The notes under the pieces are model-generated. The model was given only the letters and a program-made list of their open reading frames with translations, did no database searches and was not told the origin of the DNA. 64,000 nt of DNA, taken from positions 51,001 to 115,000 of the forward strand of contig JALHOT010000009.1 of the NCBI GenBank assembly GCA_022842845.1, in the 5' to 3' direction. A program made the position numbers and the translations under genes. Shown one piece after another: positions 16,979-25,349 of the stretch. This DNA comes from Cyclobacteriaceae bacterium (GTDB lineage Bacteria > Bacteroidota > Bacteroidia > Cytophagales > Cyclobacteriaceae). Numbering within the stretch: position 1 is the stretch's first letter; each line of letters opens with the position of its first letter.

Positions 16979-17860
16979 TTATATATTCTCAGATTCTCTT
17001 CTTCTTCTTGATGGTGATCTATAGGTTGTTTTCTCCAGGACTTCAATTGTTATTTGCTCTAATCCATTTTCAATGCAGAGTATAGTAGCGTCTTTAAGTA
17101 ACTTCGATATTTCTCCTATTGTGCCCTCACTCATCGATAATATGGAGTGACTTATTTCTTTACTAACCAAATTGGATTTTTCTCTTAATGGCAATAATCT
17201 TTCGAAGGAGATAAGTAACCGAAGATATTCTTCATTCATCTTCCATTTTTGAAGAATTATCGGGTCGAATCTATTAGCTAACTGAGGGTCTGTATTGATA
17301 ACTCTGATAGCATCTTTGGTACCTGCAGCAATGATTATTATTTTGAGTTCATTTGCCAGGTACTTTAAAACTGTGAGGAATCCTCTCTGTTTATTGTAGC
17401 TCCCATGGAGGATGTTATGGATTTCATCGATTATTAAAATTTTTAGATTCAACGAGCTGAATAGTTGCATTACCTGGAAGTGCTTCTTATCAACCCGATC
17501 ATTCAATTTATAAGCAGCCATCAGTCTGTCTAAAATCACATTGTATAACCTTCTTTCATCCGGATCAGGTGGTGCCTGAATCATAAGAACATCTAGCTGG
17601 GTGCCATGTATTTCATCGACTGATGGTTTAAACTTTTGATTGAATTTATTCAATAGTGCAGTTTTTCCATTGTTTGTGTCGCCAACTAAAAGAAAGTTTG
17701 GCATTCTATGGGTTCTTGGGTAAGTGAGTAGATCATCAAATCTATCCAGGATGGCTGTAGACCGCGTATAAGGGATCCAGAAATCACTTTTAACGTAGTT
17801 AATCCTTTCTTTGTCACTCGAGTTCGCAATGATTTTAACGTCTTCTTTAAGATGATCCAT
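16979..17860 (-). CDS. tnsC: TnsC-like AAA+ transposition regulator
   Basis: A 293-aa ATPase with Walker A GDTNNGKT (60-67) and Walker B ILIIDEIHNI (141-150, D145/E146). A sensor-1-like IIIAAGT and an Arg-rich tail (RSPSRRRRESENI) follow. It is far shorter than Tn7 TnsC (555 aa), close to TniB and to the short TnsC of CRISPR-associated transposons. TnsC forms the filament that links TniQ-bound target DNA to the TnsAB transposase and enforces target immunity. It starts 3 bp after the tnsB stop and abuts tniQ. Confidence 0.93.
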   Translation of the reverse strand: MDHLKEDVKIIANSSDKERINYVKSDFWIPYTRSTAILDRFDDLLTYPRTHRMPNFLLVGDTNNGKTALLNKFNQKFKPSVDEIHGTQLDVLMIQAPPDPDERRLYNVILDRLMAAYKLNDRVDKKHFQVMQLFSSLNLKILIIDEIHNILHGSYNKQRGFLTVLKYLANELKIIIIAAGTKDAIRVINTDPQLANRFDPIILQKWKMNEEYLRLLISFERLLPLREKSNLVSKEISHSILSMSEGTIGEISKLLKDATILCIENGLEQITIEVLEKTTYRSPSRRRRESENI

Positions 17861-17863
17861 ATG

Positions 17864-19711
17864 CTATTCGAAAGGGGTTAAGCTCGTAATATCAATGGTC
17901 TCATAGTTTTCAGATGTTTCAACCTTCTTTTTTATGACTATCTTATCAGAATTAGTTTTTCTTCCTATTGCCCGCGCTAGTTTGGTTTTTTTTGTTTTTG
18001 AAACTGCCTCTAATTCTATTTCCTTCATCTTTTCAAATGCGACAAATATTTTATCCTCATCAACATTTTTAATACCATCATCCTTTAGTTTCTTTTTAAC
18101 TGCACGATACTCCCAAATTGTGATTGGCGGTTTAGATAAATCCCGATAGGGCATCTGAAAATAGTCTTTAAGCTCAGGGTCAAAAAAGTATACACAACTT
18201 AAATCTCTTGGGTCATATTTGAAGATGAACTTTTTCTTAAGCTTTGCCTTACCTGAAGTAAGGTCAGTTTTATGAACCCACTTTTTAATAACATCTGAGT
18301 AGTAATGGATATTTTCAATCATTACACCATACTCCTGAACGGTCCTTTCAACATATGGCATAAAATCAAGTTTAATTCTCGATTCATCTGTAATTCTTGG
18401 TTGTAGCCCAACTCCACTCTGGCCATTTGTACCCATTATACCCTGCTCAAATTTTTCCAGAGGAGACATGCTAAGGGAAGAGTGGATGCGCTTATGGTAG
18501 ACATTAACAATAAATGTTGACAGCCATTTTTCGAATTCCTTTAAAGTTAAAGCAGCTTTCTTCTCAGATTTATACTCTTTTCTTTCTTTGGTATTCGAAA
18601 ATGTTGTTCCTGGTAAATCATGGATTTCTTTTGCGAAGGTTCCAAGAAGGCGTTCGATGTGACCGCCCCAATACGGCTTTCCGCATGGTCGCCATTCGAT
18701 GTTTATCCCGTAATCCATGCATGACCTTTCCATAGCTTTACTTCTAAACTCTTTCGCATTATCAGTGTGAATAGTTTTCATTTTGCCCCAACAAGGCCAC
18801 TCTCCATCAACTCCTAAGTTCAGCAACCATTTTTCTTTAGGCAGAATAGAATGTGATATGCAAAGACCAACGCTTAGGAAATTAGGAGAGTCAAAAGATA
18901 AATAGTAACCAACTATCATCCGGCTATACACATCTATGGCTACTGTAATCCACGGTCGACCAATTGGAATCCTATTAATCTCATCTACCAAGATTAGATC
19001 TACAGGGGTGTGATCAATTTGAACTATTGAAAGCGGGTGTTCTGCACCAGGGAAGCTCCCATAGTTTGGATCAAAATTTTCTCTAGCGATCTTTGTTCCA
19101 TATCGCTTCTTGGTAAGTTCGAATTCGTTAATCTCTCTAATCCTTTTGCGAATAGTATTCTGGTGGGGTTCTTCAATACCTAGATCTCGGCATTTTTTTA
19201 TTACAAAATTAATGACCTTGCCAATTTTTCTTCGTTGTCTAGTTTTGTAGACTTCTTCTATTCCCTGTTTAAGTATTTCTTCAGTTTCTTTCGAAAGCTT
19301 TTTTCTTCCCCTAAGTGCTTTTCCTCTTGATTCAGCCAGTAAGGCAACGCTACCAGCCCTTTCATACTTCTCTAACCATCTATAAATTGTCGCTTTATTA
19401 ATGCCGGTTTCTTTAGCCCTCTGTGCAACTAATTGTCCGTCTCCTTTGGCATTTAAAAGTGGTTTGATCACCTCGTACTTTTTTTGAGCCGATGACCATT
19501 CTTTTTCAGAGAGTTCAATTGTTTTAGGAATTGTAGTAGCTTGATCGGAAGGCAAAGATTTTGGATGAAGGTCTTTTATTGGAATCCTTAACAGATTCCC
19601 GGTCTTTAAATTCTCAGCCAAAACTTGACTCAGGTCAATTACCCTTCTTATTTTAAAAGTTGCACCTTGGTATTTGACCTCTTCACCAGGTTGAATCATT
19701 AAATCAATCAT
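17864..19711 (-). CDS. tnsB: TnsB-like DDE transposase
   Basis: A 615-aa transposase. An HTH region (about 70-125, NKATIYRWLEKYE) precedes the catalytic core with D233 in VQIDHTPVD, D317 in IHTDNAKEF and E353 in WGGHIERLLGT, a DD(35)E triad, all present. A Mu-transposase C-terminal beta-barrel (about 410-530) and a basic tail follow. TnsB binds the transposon ends and joins the 3' ends to target DNA. The tail TSLTPFE may contact TnsC, as the TnsB C-terminus does in relatives. It starts 4 bp after the tnsA stop. Confidence 0.97.
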   Translation of the reverse strand: MIDLMIQPGEEVKYQGATFKIRRVIDLSQVLAENLKTGNLLRIPIKDLHPKSLPSDQATTIPKTIELSEKEWSSAQKKYEVIKPLLNAKGDGQLVAQRAKETGINKATIYRWLEKYERAGSVALLAESRGKALRGRKKLSKETEEILKQGIEEVYKTRQRRKIGKVINFVIKKCRDLGIEEPHQNTIRKRIREINEFELTKKRYGTKIARENFDPNYGSFPGAEHPLSIVQIDHTPVDLILVDEINRIPIGRPWITVAIDVYSRMIVGYYLSFDSPNFLSVGLCISHSILPKEKWLLNLGVDGEWPCWGKMKTIHTDNAKEFRSKAMERSCMDYGINIEWRPCGKPYWGGHIERLLGTFAKEIHDLPGTTFSNTKERKEYKSEKKAALTLKEFEKWLSTFIVNVYHKRIHSSLSMSPLEKFEQGIMGTNGQSGVGLQPRITDESRIKLDFMPYVERTVQEYGVMIENIHYYSDVIKKWVHKTDLTSGKAKLKKKFIFKYDPRDLSCVYFFDPELKDYFQMPYRDLSKPPITIWEYRAVKKKLKDDGIKNVDEDKIFVAFEKMKEIELEAVSKTKKTKLARAIGRKTNSDKIVIKKKVETSENYETIDITSLTPFE

Positions 19712-19715
19712 ATCT

Positions 19716-20375
19716 TCACTGATTAGTCCATATTTCAGAATCCATACCTATTCTTTCATGTAGGTCTATTCCAATTATACCATTTGATACCAATGACCAC
19801 AGAGTATGTAATAGCTGCGCTCTCACATATTTATCATTAGAGCACGCACCTATTAATTCTTCTGGTGTTGAGCATTCTAGAGTTTCTAAGGTTTTCCTTA
19901 GAAGTATAGAATGATTAAGATCGTACGATGCCCTAATATAGCTTTGTAAAAAGCGAGCGTTGAGCATAAAATCGTTTCTTATTTCCTTTTCAGTATAAAT
20001 CTTGAAGTCCCATCCTTTTCTTTTGGCGAAATCAATTGCTGCCTTAAACTTTGGTTTAAGAAGGGGCCATTTCGCTTTCAAGTCATCTCTATACTTTACC
20101 TCACAGAGCCTCGGTTTAAGCGACTTACTGATCTTAAGGTCATTGTTATAATAGACTAGAAAGTCTGGAGTGTATTTGCGCTTTTCCCCGTTATCATTAA
20201 GGTATTCTATTGTAATCGGCTGGAGCTCATAAGACATCACTGTATAGTCGAATTCTAGTAAATAGGCCAAGTCACGCTCTAGGGATGATTCAAACCTAAT
20301 AGAGCCTCCATTTTTGCGGCTAACGACAACTCCTGTTAATGATGTATAGCTTTTTTCTATTTTTCTGACTGGCAT
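19716..20375 (-). CDS. tnsA: TnsA-like end-cleaving nuclease
   Basis: A 219-aa endonuclease. The restriction-like core has E33 in SLERDLAYLL, D71 in TPDFLV and E92-x-K94 in CEVKYR, matching Tn7 TnsA E63, D114 and K132. The C-terminal helical part (about 135-219) corresponds to the TnsC-contacting domain. TnsA cuts the 5' ends so that the element leaves by cut-and-paste instead of forming a cointegrate. It is the first gene of the tnsABC-tniQ operon, with its start inside the right-end repeat region, so TnsB occupancy could autoregulate it. Confidence 0.95.
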   Translation of the reverse strand: MPVRKIEKSYTSLTGVVVSRKNGGSIRFESSLERDLAYLLEFDYTVMSYELQPITIEYLNDNGEKRKYTPDFLVYYNNDLKISKSLKPRLCEVKYRDDLKAKWPLLKPKFKAAIDFAKRKGWDFKIYTEKEIRNDFMLNARFLQSYIRASYDLNHSILLRKTLETLECSTPEELIGACSNDKYVRAQLLHTLWSLVSNGIIGIDLHERIGMDSEIWTNQ

Positions 20376-20502
20376 AAAAATTCGCGTATTTAGGGGTTTA
20401 TTATTTAATTTTTCGCGCAGATCAATGTTTAAAATCGCATTTTCCGCTGTTATTATTGCTCAGTTTGCAATCTTTTTTTCGCAGTTATTAAGAGCATTGA
20501 CA
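20376..20502 (-). repeat. Right end of the transposon with putative TnsB sites
   Basis: Read inward from 20502 the end begins TGTCAATGCTC and carries several related motifs: TAATAACTGCGAAAAAAA (20490-20473), TAATAACAGCGGAAA (20455-20441), CTGCGCGAAAAATTAA (20421-20406) and ACGCGAATTTTT near 20387-20376, with core-to-core spacing of about 30-35 bp. They share a TGCGAA-like core with the two left-end motifs. More sites on the tnsA side than on the far side matches the asymmetric Tn7 ends. The last copy touches the tnsA start. Confidence 0.65.
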
Positions 20503-20507
20503 GAGGA
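20503..20507. repeat. Target-site duplication, right copy (GAGGA)
   Basis: GAGGA immediately follows the ACA terminus and equals the left copy at 7326-7330. Only one copy is needed to restore the comM reading frame. Confidence 0.93.
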
Positions 20508-21185
20508 GGTAATCCACAACCAGGAGAAATTTCTTTAGCACACAATGGTGTCTTGTTTTTAGATGAGTTGCCTGAATTTAAACGCACAGTGTTAGAAGTG
20601 ATGCGTCAACCCATGGAGGAAAGACGCGTTACCATTTCGCGTGCTAAAATATCGCTCGACTATCCGGCCAACTTCATGTTGGTGGCCAGCATGAATCCTT
20701 GTCCCTGCGGGTATTACAATCACCCTGAAAAAGAATGCGTGTGCGGCCCGGGTATTGTACAGCGTTACTTAAGTAAGATCAGTGGGCCGCTCTTAGATCG
20801 TATAGATTTACATGTGGAGGTGGTGCCTGTAGGCTTTGATGAAATGACAGCTCGAAGAAAGGCCGAAACGAGTGCCGAGATACGGGAGCGCGTAGTAAAA
20901 GCCAGGGATTTACAATCTAAACGTTTTGAAAAGCAAAAGGAAGTGTACTCCAATGCCATGATGCCATCCAACATGGTGAAGGAAGTATGCGAGATCAATG
21001 AAGCGGGGCGTACTTTACTGAAGACCGCCATGGAGCGATTGGGGTTGAGTGCAAGGGCTTACGATCGCATATTAAAAGTATCCAGAACCATTGCTGATCT
21101 GGCTGGATCTGACAACATTAAAACAGAGCATTTAGCGGAGGCCATCCAGTACAGAAGCCTTGATAGAGATGGTTGGGCAGGGTAA
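20508..21185 (+). pseudogene. comM: comM (yifB), 3' part
   Basis: Codons 288-512 and the stop of comM, continuing GNPQPGEISLAHNG directly from codon 287 upstream of the element. It contains Walker B (VLFLDELPEF, D306/E307), the CPCGYYNH...CVCGPG cysteine segment and the C-terminal Mg-chelatase domain with YDRILKVSRTIADLAGS. No stop or frameshift is present, so only the insertion disrupts the gene. A TTG at 20553 could start translation of a 210-aa fragment, but it would lack Walker A. Following the Tn7 arrangement, the target-recognition sequence for TniQ is probably within the first 60 or so bases of this part, which encode highly conserved residues. Confidence 0.95.
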
Positions 21186-21307
21186 GCTCAGTTGAAAATT
21201 ATCTAATTGATAATTGACAATATTAATACCTATTATGAGGTCTCACTTTTCTGTTGGCAATAGTGAGAGGATCGTTTTCTTGAATTAAAAGAGACAGGTT
21301 TTGATTA

Positions 21308-22168
21308 TCACTTCCGTGAGAAGATTTTCTTTATTACGATAACAAGCCCTGTTACGATAAGTCCCACCACGAAGCCCAGTACAAATTCTTTGAGAATAAG
21401 CGGCACCTGTGGGAAGCTGTCATGTAAATATGTGGAGTTATGAACGAAAATGCCACCGGATACCAATAGCAGGGCAAGGGTGCCCACAACTTTAAGAGAT
21501 TTAATCACCCACGGCAGCGACTTTACTAATAGGTTACCAAAAAAGAAAAGTGCACCCTTTCCTTCCGATTGTTTGATGAACCTGAAGCCCAGGTCGTCCA
21601 TTCTGATGATCAGTCCCACTAAACCATAAACACCTACAGTGGCAAGAATGGCCACCGCTGAAACAGTGAGAATCTGAGTGATAAGTTTTTCATCGATTAC
21701 TGTTCCCAACGCGATGATCACTATTTCTACCGAGAGAATGAAGTCGATAGTGATGGCCGATTTTATTTTAGCTTTTTCTATGGAGCGGTCATCTTCTTTT
21801 ATTTGATCAGCTACCTCATGGCCTTTTTTGGATCGGTGAAAAAGAAACTCTACAATCTTCTCTGCTCCCTCATAGGCCAGAAAGAGCCCGCCTAATATTA
21901 AAATAATTTTTATGACTACCGGGAAGAATGCCGTCAGGAGCAAGGCAATGGGAACGATGATGAGCTTGTTAATGAAGGAACCTTTCGAAATAGCCCAAAG
22001 CACTGGCAGCTCCCGCTTGGCAAGAAAGCCTGTTGCTTTTTCAGCGTTAACAGCCAGGTCGTCACCCAATATGCCGGCTGTTTTGCGCGTGGCAATTTTA
22101 CTCGCGGCAGCGACATCATCCATTAAGGCTGCTACATCATCTAAAATTGAAAAAATACCTGAAGCCAT
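21308..22168 (-). CDS. DUF808 (YedI-like) membrane protein
   Basis: A 286-aa protein beginning MASGIFSILDDVAALMDDVA with KIATRKTAGILGDDLAVNAE, the signature of the DUF808/YedI family. Five to six hydrophobic segments follow, ending VGLIVTGLVIVIKKIFSRK. It is an inner-membrane protein of unknown function. It converges on the comM 3' fragment and has no close partners. Confidence 0.93.
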   Translation of the reverse strand: MASGIFSILDDVAALMDDVAAASKIATRKTAGILGDDLAVNAEKATGFLAKRELPVLWAISKGSFINKLIIVPIALLLTAFFPVVIKIILILGGLFLAYEGAEKIVEFLFHRSKKGHEVADQIKEDDRSIEKAKIKSAITIDFILSVEIVIIALGTVIDEKLITQILTVSAVAILATVGVYGLVGLIIRMDDLGFRFIKQSEGKGALFFFGNLLVKSLPWVIKSLKVVGTLALLLVSGGIFVHNSTYLHDSFPQVPLILKEFVLGFVVGLIVTGLVIVIKKIFSRK

Positions 22169-22477
22169 GTTACTTGTGATAAAAACGGGGCAAAAATAGA
22201 TTAAAAGTTAAATAGATAAATACTTTGGAAGAATAGAGTCGGGCATCTTAAGGAATTTATCAATTCAACGAAGACGATTGATGGTTTCTATTAGGAATAA
22301 TCACAAAGAAAATTAATGGATTAATAAAGATGCTCATTAGAAATGGAACTATAGAATTTGAATTATCTTAATAGTAAATGCTAACTTTTGGCATCATTGT
22401 TCGATACAGGATGTGATTGAACACTATCCATCAATTTTTTTCTTTAATTTCAAGACTATTATGAATAAAATATAGCC
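22169..22477. other. Intergenic region, no gene seen
   Basis: About 309 bp of AT-rich sequence between divergent genes. I see no ORF, tRNA, CRISPR repeat or strong hairpin. It presumably holds the promoters of the DUF808 gene and of the Abi-alpha gene, but no TAnnTTTG box stands out. Confidence 0.6.
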
Positions 22478-23290
22478 ATGTCAGATCAAAAGGATAGCGG
22501 CCACAAAATTAATGTCACTTCTTCAGTCATCGAAAAATCAATTGAGATGGCAAGTGATTTCTTGTCTAAACTGATTATGCCAACTGTTGAAGAGTTTGGT
22601 TTGCTAATGAAGGAGAGTGTCACAAGTTGGCGAATTAAAAAGCAGGTTAAGATACTGAACAATGCTCGAGAATATTGTCAAAAACATAATATCTCGCCAA
22701 AAGCAATTTCTCTGAAGGTTCTAGTGCCACTACTTGAAAATGCCAGTCTTGAAGAAGATGAATTACTTCAAGATAAATGGTCAACTTTGCTAGGCAACAT
22801 GGTCGATCCTGATCAAAATATAGAGAACAATGTAATTCCTTTCATACTTAGTCAACTTTCGAAGAATGAATTCGTACAGTTGGAGAAGGAATATCATCGA
22901 ATCAATCGTGATTTAGATGAATTTTTTTCTGAGCTTCAAGCTATTAAAGCAAAATATGTAAATGATTATATTCCACTTGATCAGGAGCGCGTTGATAAAA
23001 TCAAGATAGAGGAATTGCAGCAAAAAATTCATGAAACTAAGTATGTCAATCCAGTGGAGTTTAAACCTTTTGAAATTGCAAATCTCATTAGATGCGGATT
23101 AATCCGAATCATTCCAGTTCAATCAGGTTATTCAAAGGATATTAAATATGGATCTGGACTTTTGAGTCAAGTGATTGTTCCTCAGGGGGTGAATGTTGAG
23201 ATAGAATATGTGGCCGACTCGTATCTTTTTACCGATTTGGGGATGCTTTTCTTTACAGTCTGCAATGATAAAGCTGTGGAGTCAAAATAA
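22478..23290 (+). CDS. Abi-alpha (DUF4393) family protein
   Basis: A 270-aa protein. The central stretch (DKWSTLLGNMVDPDQN, then IPFILSQLSKNEF, about 104-136) is the conserved core of the Abi-alpha/DUF4393 family, and a C-terminal domain near PVEFKPFEIANLIRCGLIR follows. The family was named for a role in abortive phage infection, but its mechanism is unknown. It sits 1.3 kb from the comM insertion, outside the transposon, in a small accessory pocket with AT-rich flanks. Function in defence is inferred from family only. Confidence 0.75.
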   Translation: MSDQKDSGHKINVTSSVIEKSIEMASDFLSKLIMPTVEEFGLLMKESVTSWRIKKQVKILNNAREYCQKHNISPKAISLKVLVPLLENASLEEDELLQDKWSTLLGNMVDPDQNIENNVIPFILSQLSKNEFVQLEKEYHRINRDLDEFFSELQAIKAKYVNDYIPLDQERVDKIKIEELQQKIHETKYVNPVEFKPFEIANLIRCGLIRIIPVQSGYSKDIKYGSGLLSQVIVPQGVNVEIEYVADSYLFTDLGMLFFTVCNDKAVESK

Positions 23291-23386
23291 ACTGCTAGTC
23301 CAAAAGATTGTCAACAGCTAACTAATCAGCAAATTTTCTACCCCTGTGATTTGCTTCATTTCAAGTCCCTTGTAGTTTTAATCAAT

Positions 23387-23812
23387 ATGAAACGCACCAT
23401 TCTCCTTTATAGCCTCTCACTGGCCGTTTTACTTTTTCTGTTGCAATGGCTGCAGTTTAGTTTTATCGTGCGAGACTTAACGATAGAATTCTATCTGGGT
23501 GTCGTTGCCATTATTTTTACTTCGGTAGGCATTTGGATGGGACTTAAATTAACGAGCACAAAAACGAAGGTGATTGTTCAGCGCGAATTTGTTTTGAATG
23601 AGGTAGAACTTAATCGGCTGGGCATCAGCAAGAGAGAGTTAAAGGTACTGCAATTGATGGCACAAGGGCTATCCAATCAGGAAATAGCCGATAGGTTATT
23701 TGTATCCCTCAATACCATTAAAACACATGCCTCGAATTTATTTTTGAAACTTGATGCAAGCCGCAGGACTCAGGCAATACAAAAGGCGAAAGCTTTAAGC
23801 CTGATCCAATAA
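23387..23812 (+). CDS. Membrane-anchored LuxR-type HTH regulator
   Basis: A 141-aa protein from the ATG at 23387. Two hydrophobic helices (about 5-21 and 32-52) are followed by a LuxR/GerE DNA-binding domain: ISKRELKVLQLMAQGLSNQE and LFVSLNTIKTHASNLFLKLD. No receiver domain is present, so a membrane-bound response is plausible. It lies upstream of the DUF4199 gene, an arrangement seen in other Bacteroidota, and may regulate it. Confidence 0.88.
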   Translation: MKRTILLYSLSLAVLLFLLQWLQFSFIVRDLTIEFYLGVVAIIFTSVGIWMGLKLTSTKTKVIVQREFVLNEVELNRLGISKRELKVLQLMAQGLSNQEIADRLFVSLNTIKTHASNLFLKLDASRRTQAIQKAKALSLIQ

Positions 23813-23950
23813 TTTAAAATTCAAAATTTCAAATTTTGAATTGACTCCCCTCCAACTTTCAGGCGATTTCAGTAAGTTTAAATACAATCATCCTTTTGGG
23901 TGAAGGCAATTACGCATAGAAGTTCCTTTTTTGCCTCAAAAAACAACACT

Positions 23951-24472
23951 ATGAAAAAAGTAATTCTCATATACGGCACTATAGCAGGAGTAATCGTTGG
24001 TGGACTGATGCTCATTTTTTGGCCGCTCATGGAAAGCGAAGCTATAAATATGGACAATGGTATGCTGCTGGGTTATGCCACCATGATTCTGGCATTATCG
24101 CTCATTTTCTTTGCGGTTAAAACGTATCGCGACAAGCATAACAAGGGTAATATTAGTTTTGGCAAAGCTGTTATGATAGGACTGCTCATTACTTTGGTGG
24201 CGGGTGTATTGTATGCCTTTGCCTGGGAGATCATGTTTAGTCAAATGGGTGAGCAATACATGCAAAAAATGATGCAACATTATCAGGACAGTAAAGTACC
24301 GGCAGATGCCACACCTGAACAAATAGAGGCAGTGAAATTGGAGATTGAAGATTTTATCGTGATGTATAAGAATCCTTTTATACGTTTCGGAATCACCATC
24401 ATGGAAGTTTTACCGGTTGGGCTTGTCATATCTTTAATTAGTGCTGCCTTATTAAGAAAGAAAGAAGTATAG
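23951..24472 (+). CDS. DUF4199 membrane protein
   Basis: A 173-aa protein from the ATG at 23951 (an upstream in-frame start at 23900 adds residues from the untranslated region). It has four membrane segments (about 5-25, 35-55, 72-92 and 145-166) with the FGKAVMIGLLITLVAGVLYAF region typical of DUF4199. Function unknown. It is followed 22 bp later by a DUF1801 gene in the same direction. Confidence 0.88.
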   Translation: MKKVILIYGTIAGVIVGGLMLIFWPLMESEAINMDNGMLLGYATMILALSLIFFAVKTYRDKHNKGNISFGKAVMIGLLITLVAGVLYAFAWEIMFSQMGEQYMQKMMQHYQDSKVPADATPEQIEAVKLEIEDFIVMYKNPFIRFGITIMEVLPVGLVISLISAALLRKKEV

Positions 24473-24494
24473 CCCGCTTAACCTCAAAGATTCT

Positions 24495-24947
24495 ATGCAA
24501 TCAAAAGCAGCTACCGTGGAAGAATACCTTGCCAGCCTTCCGGATGACAGACGAAAACCTATTGAGGCTTTGCGCAAGCAAATCAAGAAAAATCTACCAA
24601 AAGGTTTTGAAGAGGTGATGAGCTATGGCATGATCGGCTATGTGGTGCCGCATAAGTTGTATCCTCCCGGCTATCATTGTACGCCTGCACTTCCTCTTCC
24701 TTTTATGAATCTGGCTTCTCAGAAAAATTTTATTGCTGTTTACCATATGGCGCTATATGAGGGCAGCTTGCTGAATTGGTTTAAAGAGGAATGGAGTAAA
24801 GCCTCAGATAAAAAGCTGGATATGGGTAAATCTTGCCTTCGGTTTAAAAAGATAGATGACATTCCCTATGAACTGATAGGTGAGCTAGCCGGTAAAATGA
24901 CACCACAACAATGGATTGAGCGCTATGAAGCCAATATCAAAAAATAA
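24495..24947 (+). CDS. DUF1801 domain protein
   Basis: A 150-aa protein with the DUF1801 pattern: VEEYLASLPDDRRKPIEALR at the N-terminus, EEVMSYGMIGYVVP in the core and a C-terminal DKKLDMGKSCLRFKKIDDIP segment. DUF1801 resembles the YdhG/frataxin-like fold; the role is unknown. A second, shorter DUF1801 protein follows 15 bp downstream, so the pair is probably cotranscribed. Confidence 0.88.
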   Translation: MQSKAATVEEYLASLPDDRRKPIEALRKQIKKNLPKGFEEVMSYGMIGYVVPHKLYPPGYHCTPALPLPFMNLASQKNFIAVYHMALYEGSLLNWFKEEWSKASDKKLDMGKSCLRFKKIDDIPYELIGELAGKMTPQQWIERYEANIKK

Positions 24948-24962
24948 ATTTAGCTGCAAGCT

Positions 24963-25343
24963 GTGAATGAAGTAACTCAATACCTGAAGACACTTGAGCA
25001 TCCACTCAAAAAGGAGATTCAGGCATTGAGAAAAATCATCTTAGCATCACATCCTTCATTGGAAGAAAATATTAAATGGAATGGCCCTAACTTCCATGTA
25101 AAAGGGGAGGATAGAATTACCATGCGCATCCATCCTCCCAAACAAGTGCAGCTTATCTTCCATCGTGGTGCCAAGCCTTTGCCGGCACCGCCAAAAAGAC
25201 TAATACAAGATGATGCGGGTATGCTGGAATGGAAAAGCAATGATAGAGCCGTGATGACTTTTAAAACTGAACGAGATATACAAAGCAAAAAAGAAGTGCT
25301 CATGGAAATAGTCAATAGGTGGATAGCAGCGACCTCTTCTTGA
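24963..25343 (+). CDS. DUF1801 domain protein, second copy
   Basis: A 126-aa protein from a GTG start. The sequence VTQYLKTLEHPLKKEIQALR, EENIKWNGPNFHVKGED and a closing ERDIQSKKEVLMEIVNRWI fit DUF1801, but it is divergent from the upstream paralogue, so this is not a recent tandem duplication. It converges on the methyltransferase gene with a 6-bp gap. Confidence 0.85.
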   Translation: MNEVTQYLKTLEHPLKKEIQALRKIILASHPSLEENIKWNGPNFHVKGEDRITMRIHPPKQVQLIFHRGAKPLPAPPKRLIQDDAGMLEWKSNDRAVMTFKTERDIQSKKEVLMEIVNRWIAATSS

Positions 25344-25349
25344 ATAATG

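Larger units (their letters stand above)
7331..20502. mobile_element. Tn7-like transposon inserted in comM (13,172 bp)
   Basis: The boundaries are read directly: left TGTCAAT, right ATTGACA (7-bp perfect terminal inverted repeat with TGT/ACA ends), flanked by the duplication GAGGA. The element carries tnsA, tnsB, tnsC and tniQ as one minus-strand operon at the right end, a TnsE-like gene at the left end, and cargo of about 8 kb. TnsA, TnsB and TnsC retain their catalytic or nucleotide-binding residues, both termini carry inward-reading TGCGAA-type repeats, and no frameshift is seen in the transposition genes, so the element may be active. The tnsA-proximal end faces the 3' half of comM. Insertion of Tn7 relatives into comM is known from Acinetobacter (Tn6022/AbaR group); this is a distant counterpart. 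Confidence 0.95.

Noticed and set aside
7331..20502. CRISPR-associated transposon
   Set aside because: Short TnsC and TniQ suggested it, but no Cas5/6/7/8 or Cas12k-like ORF and no repeat-spacer array is present; the 90-bp gap at 15863-15952 and the region 12551-12741 show no repeats.
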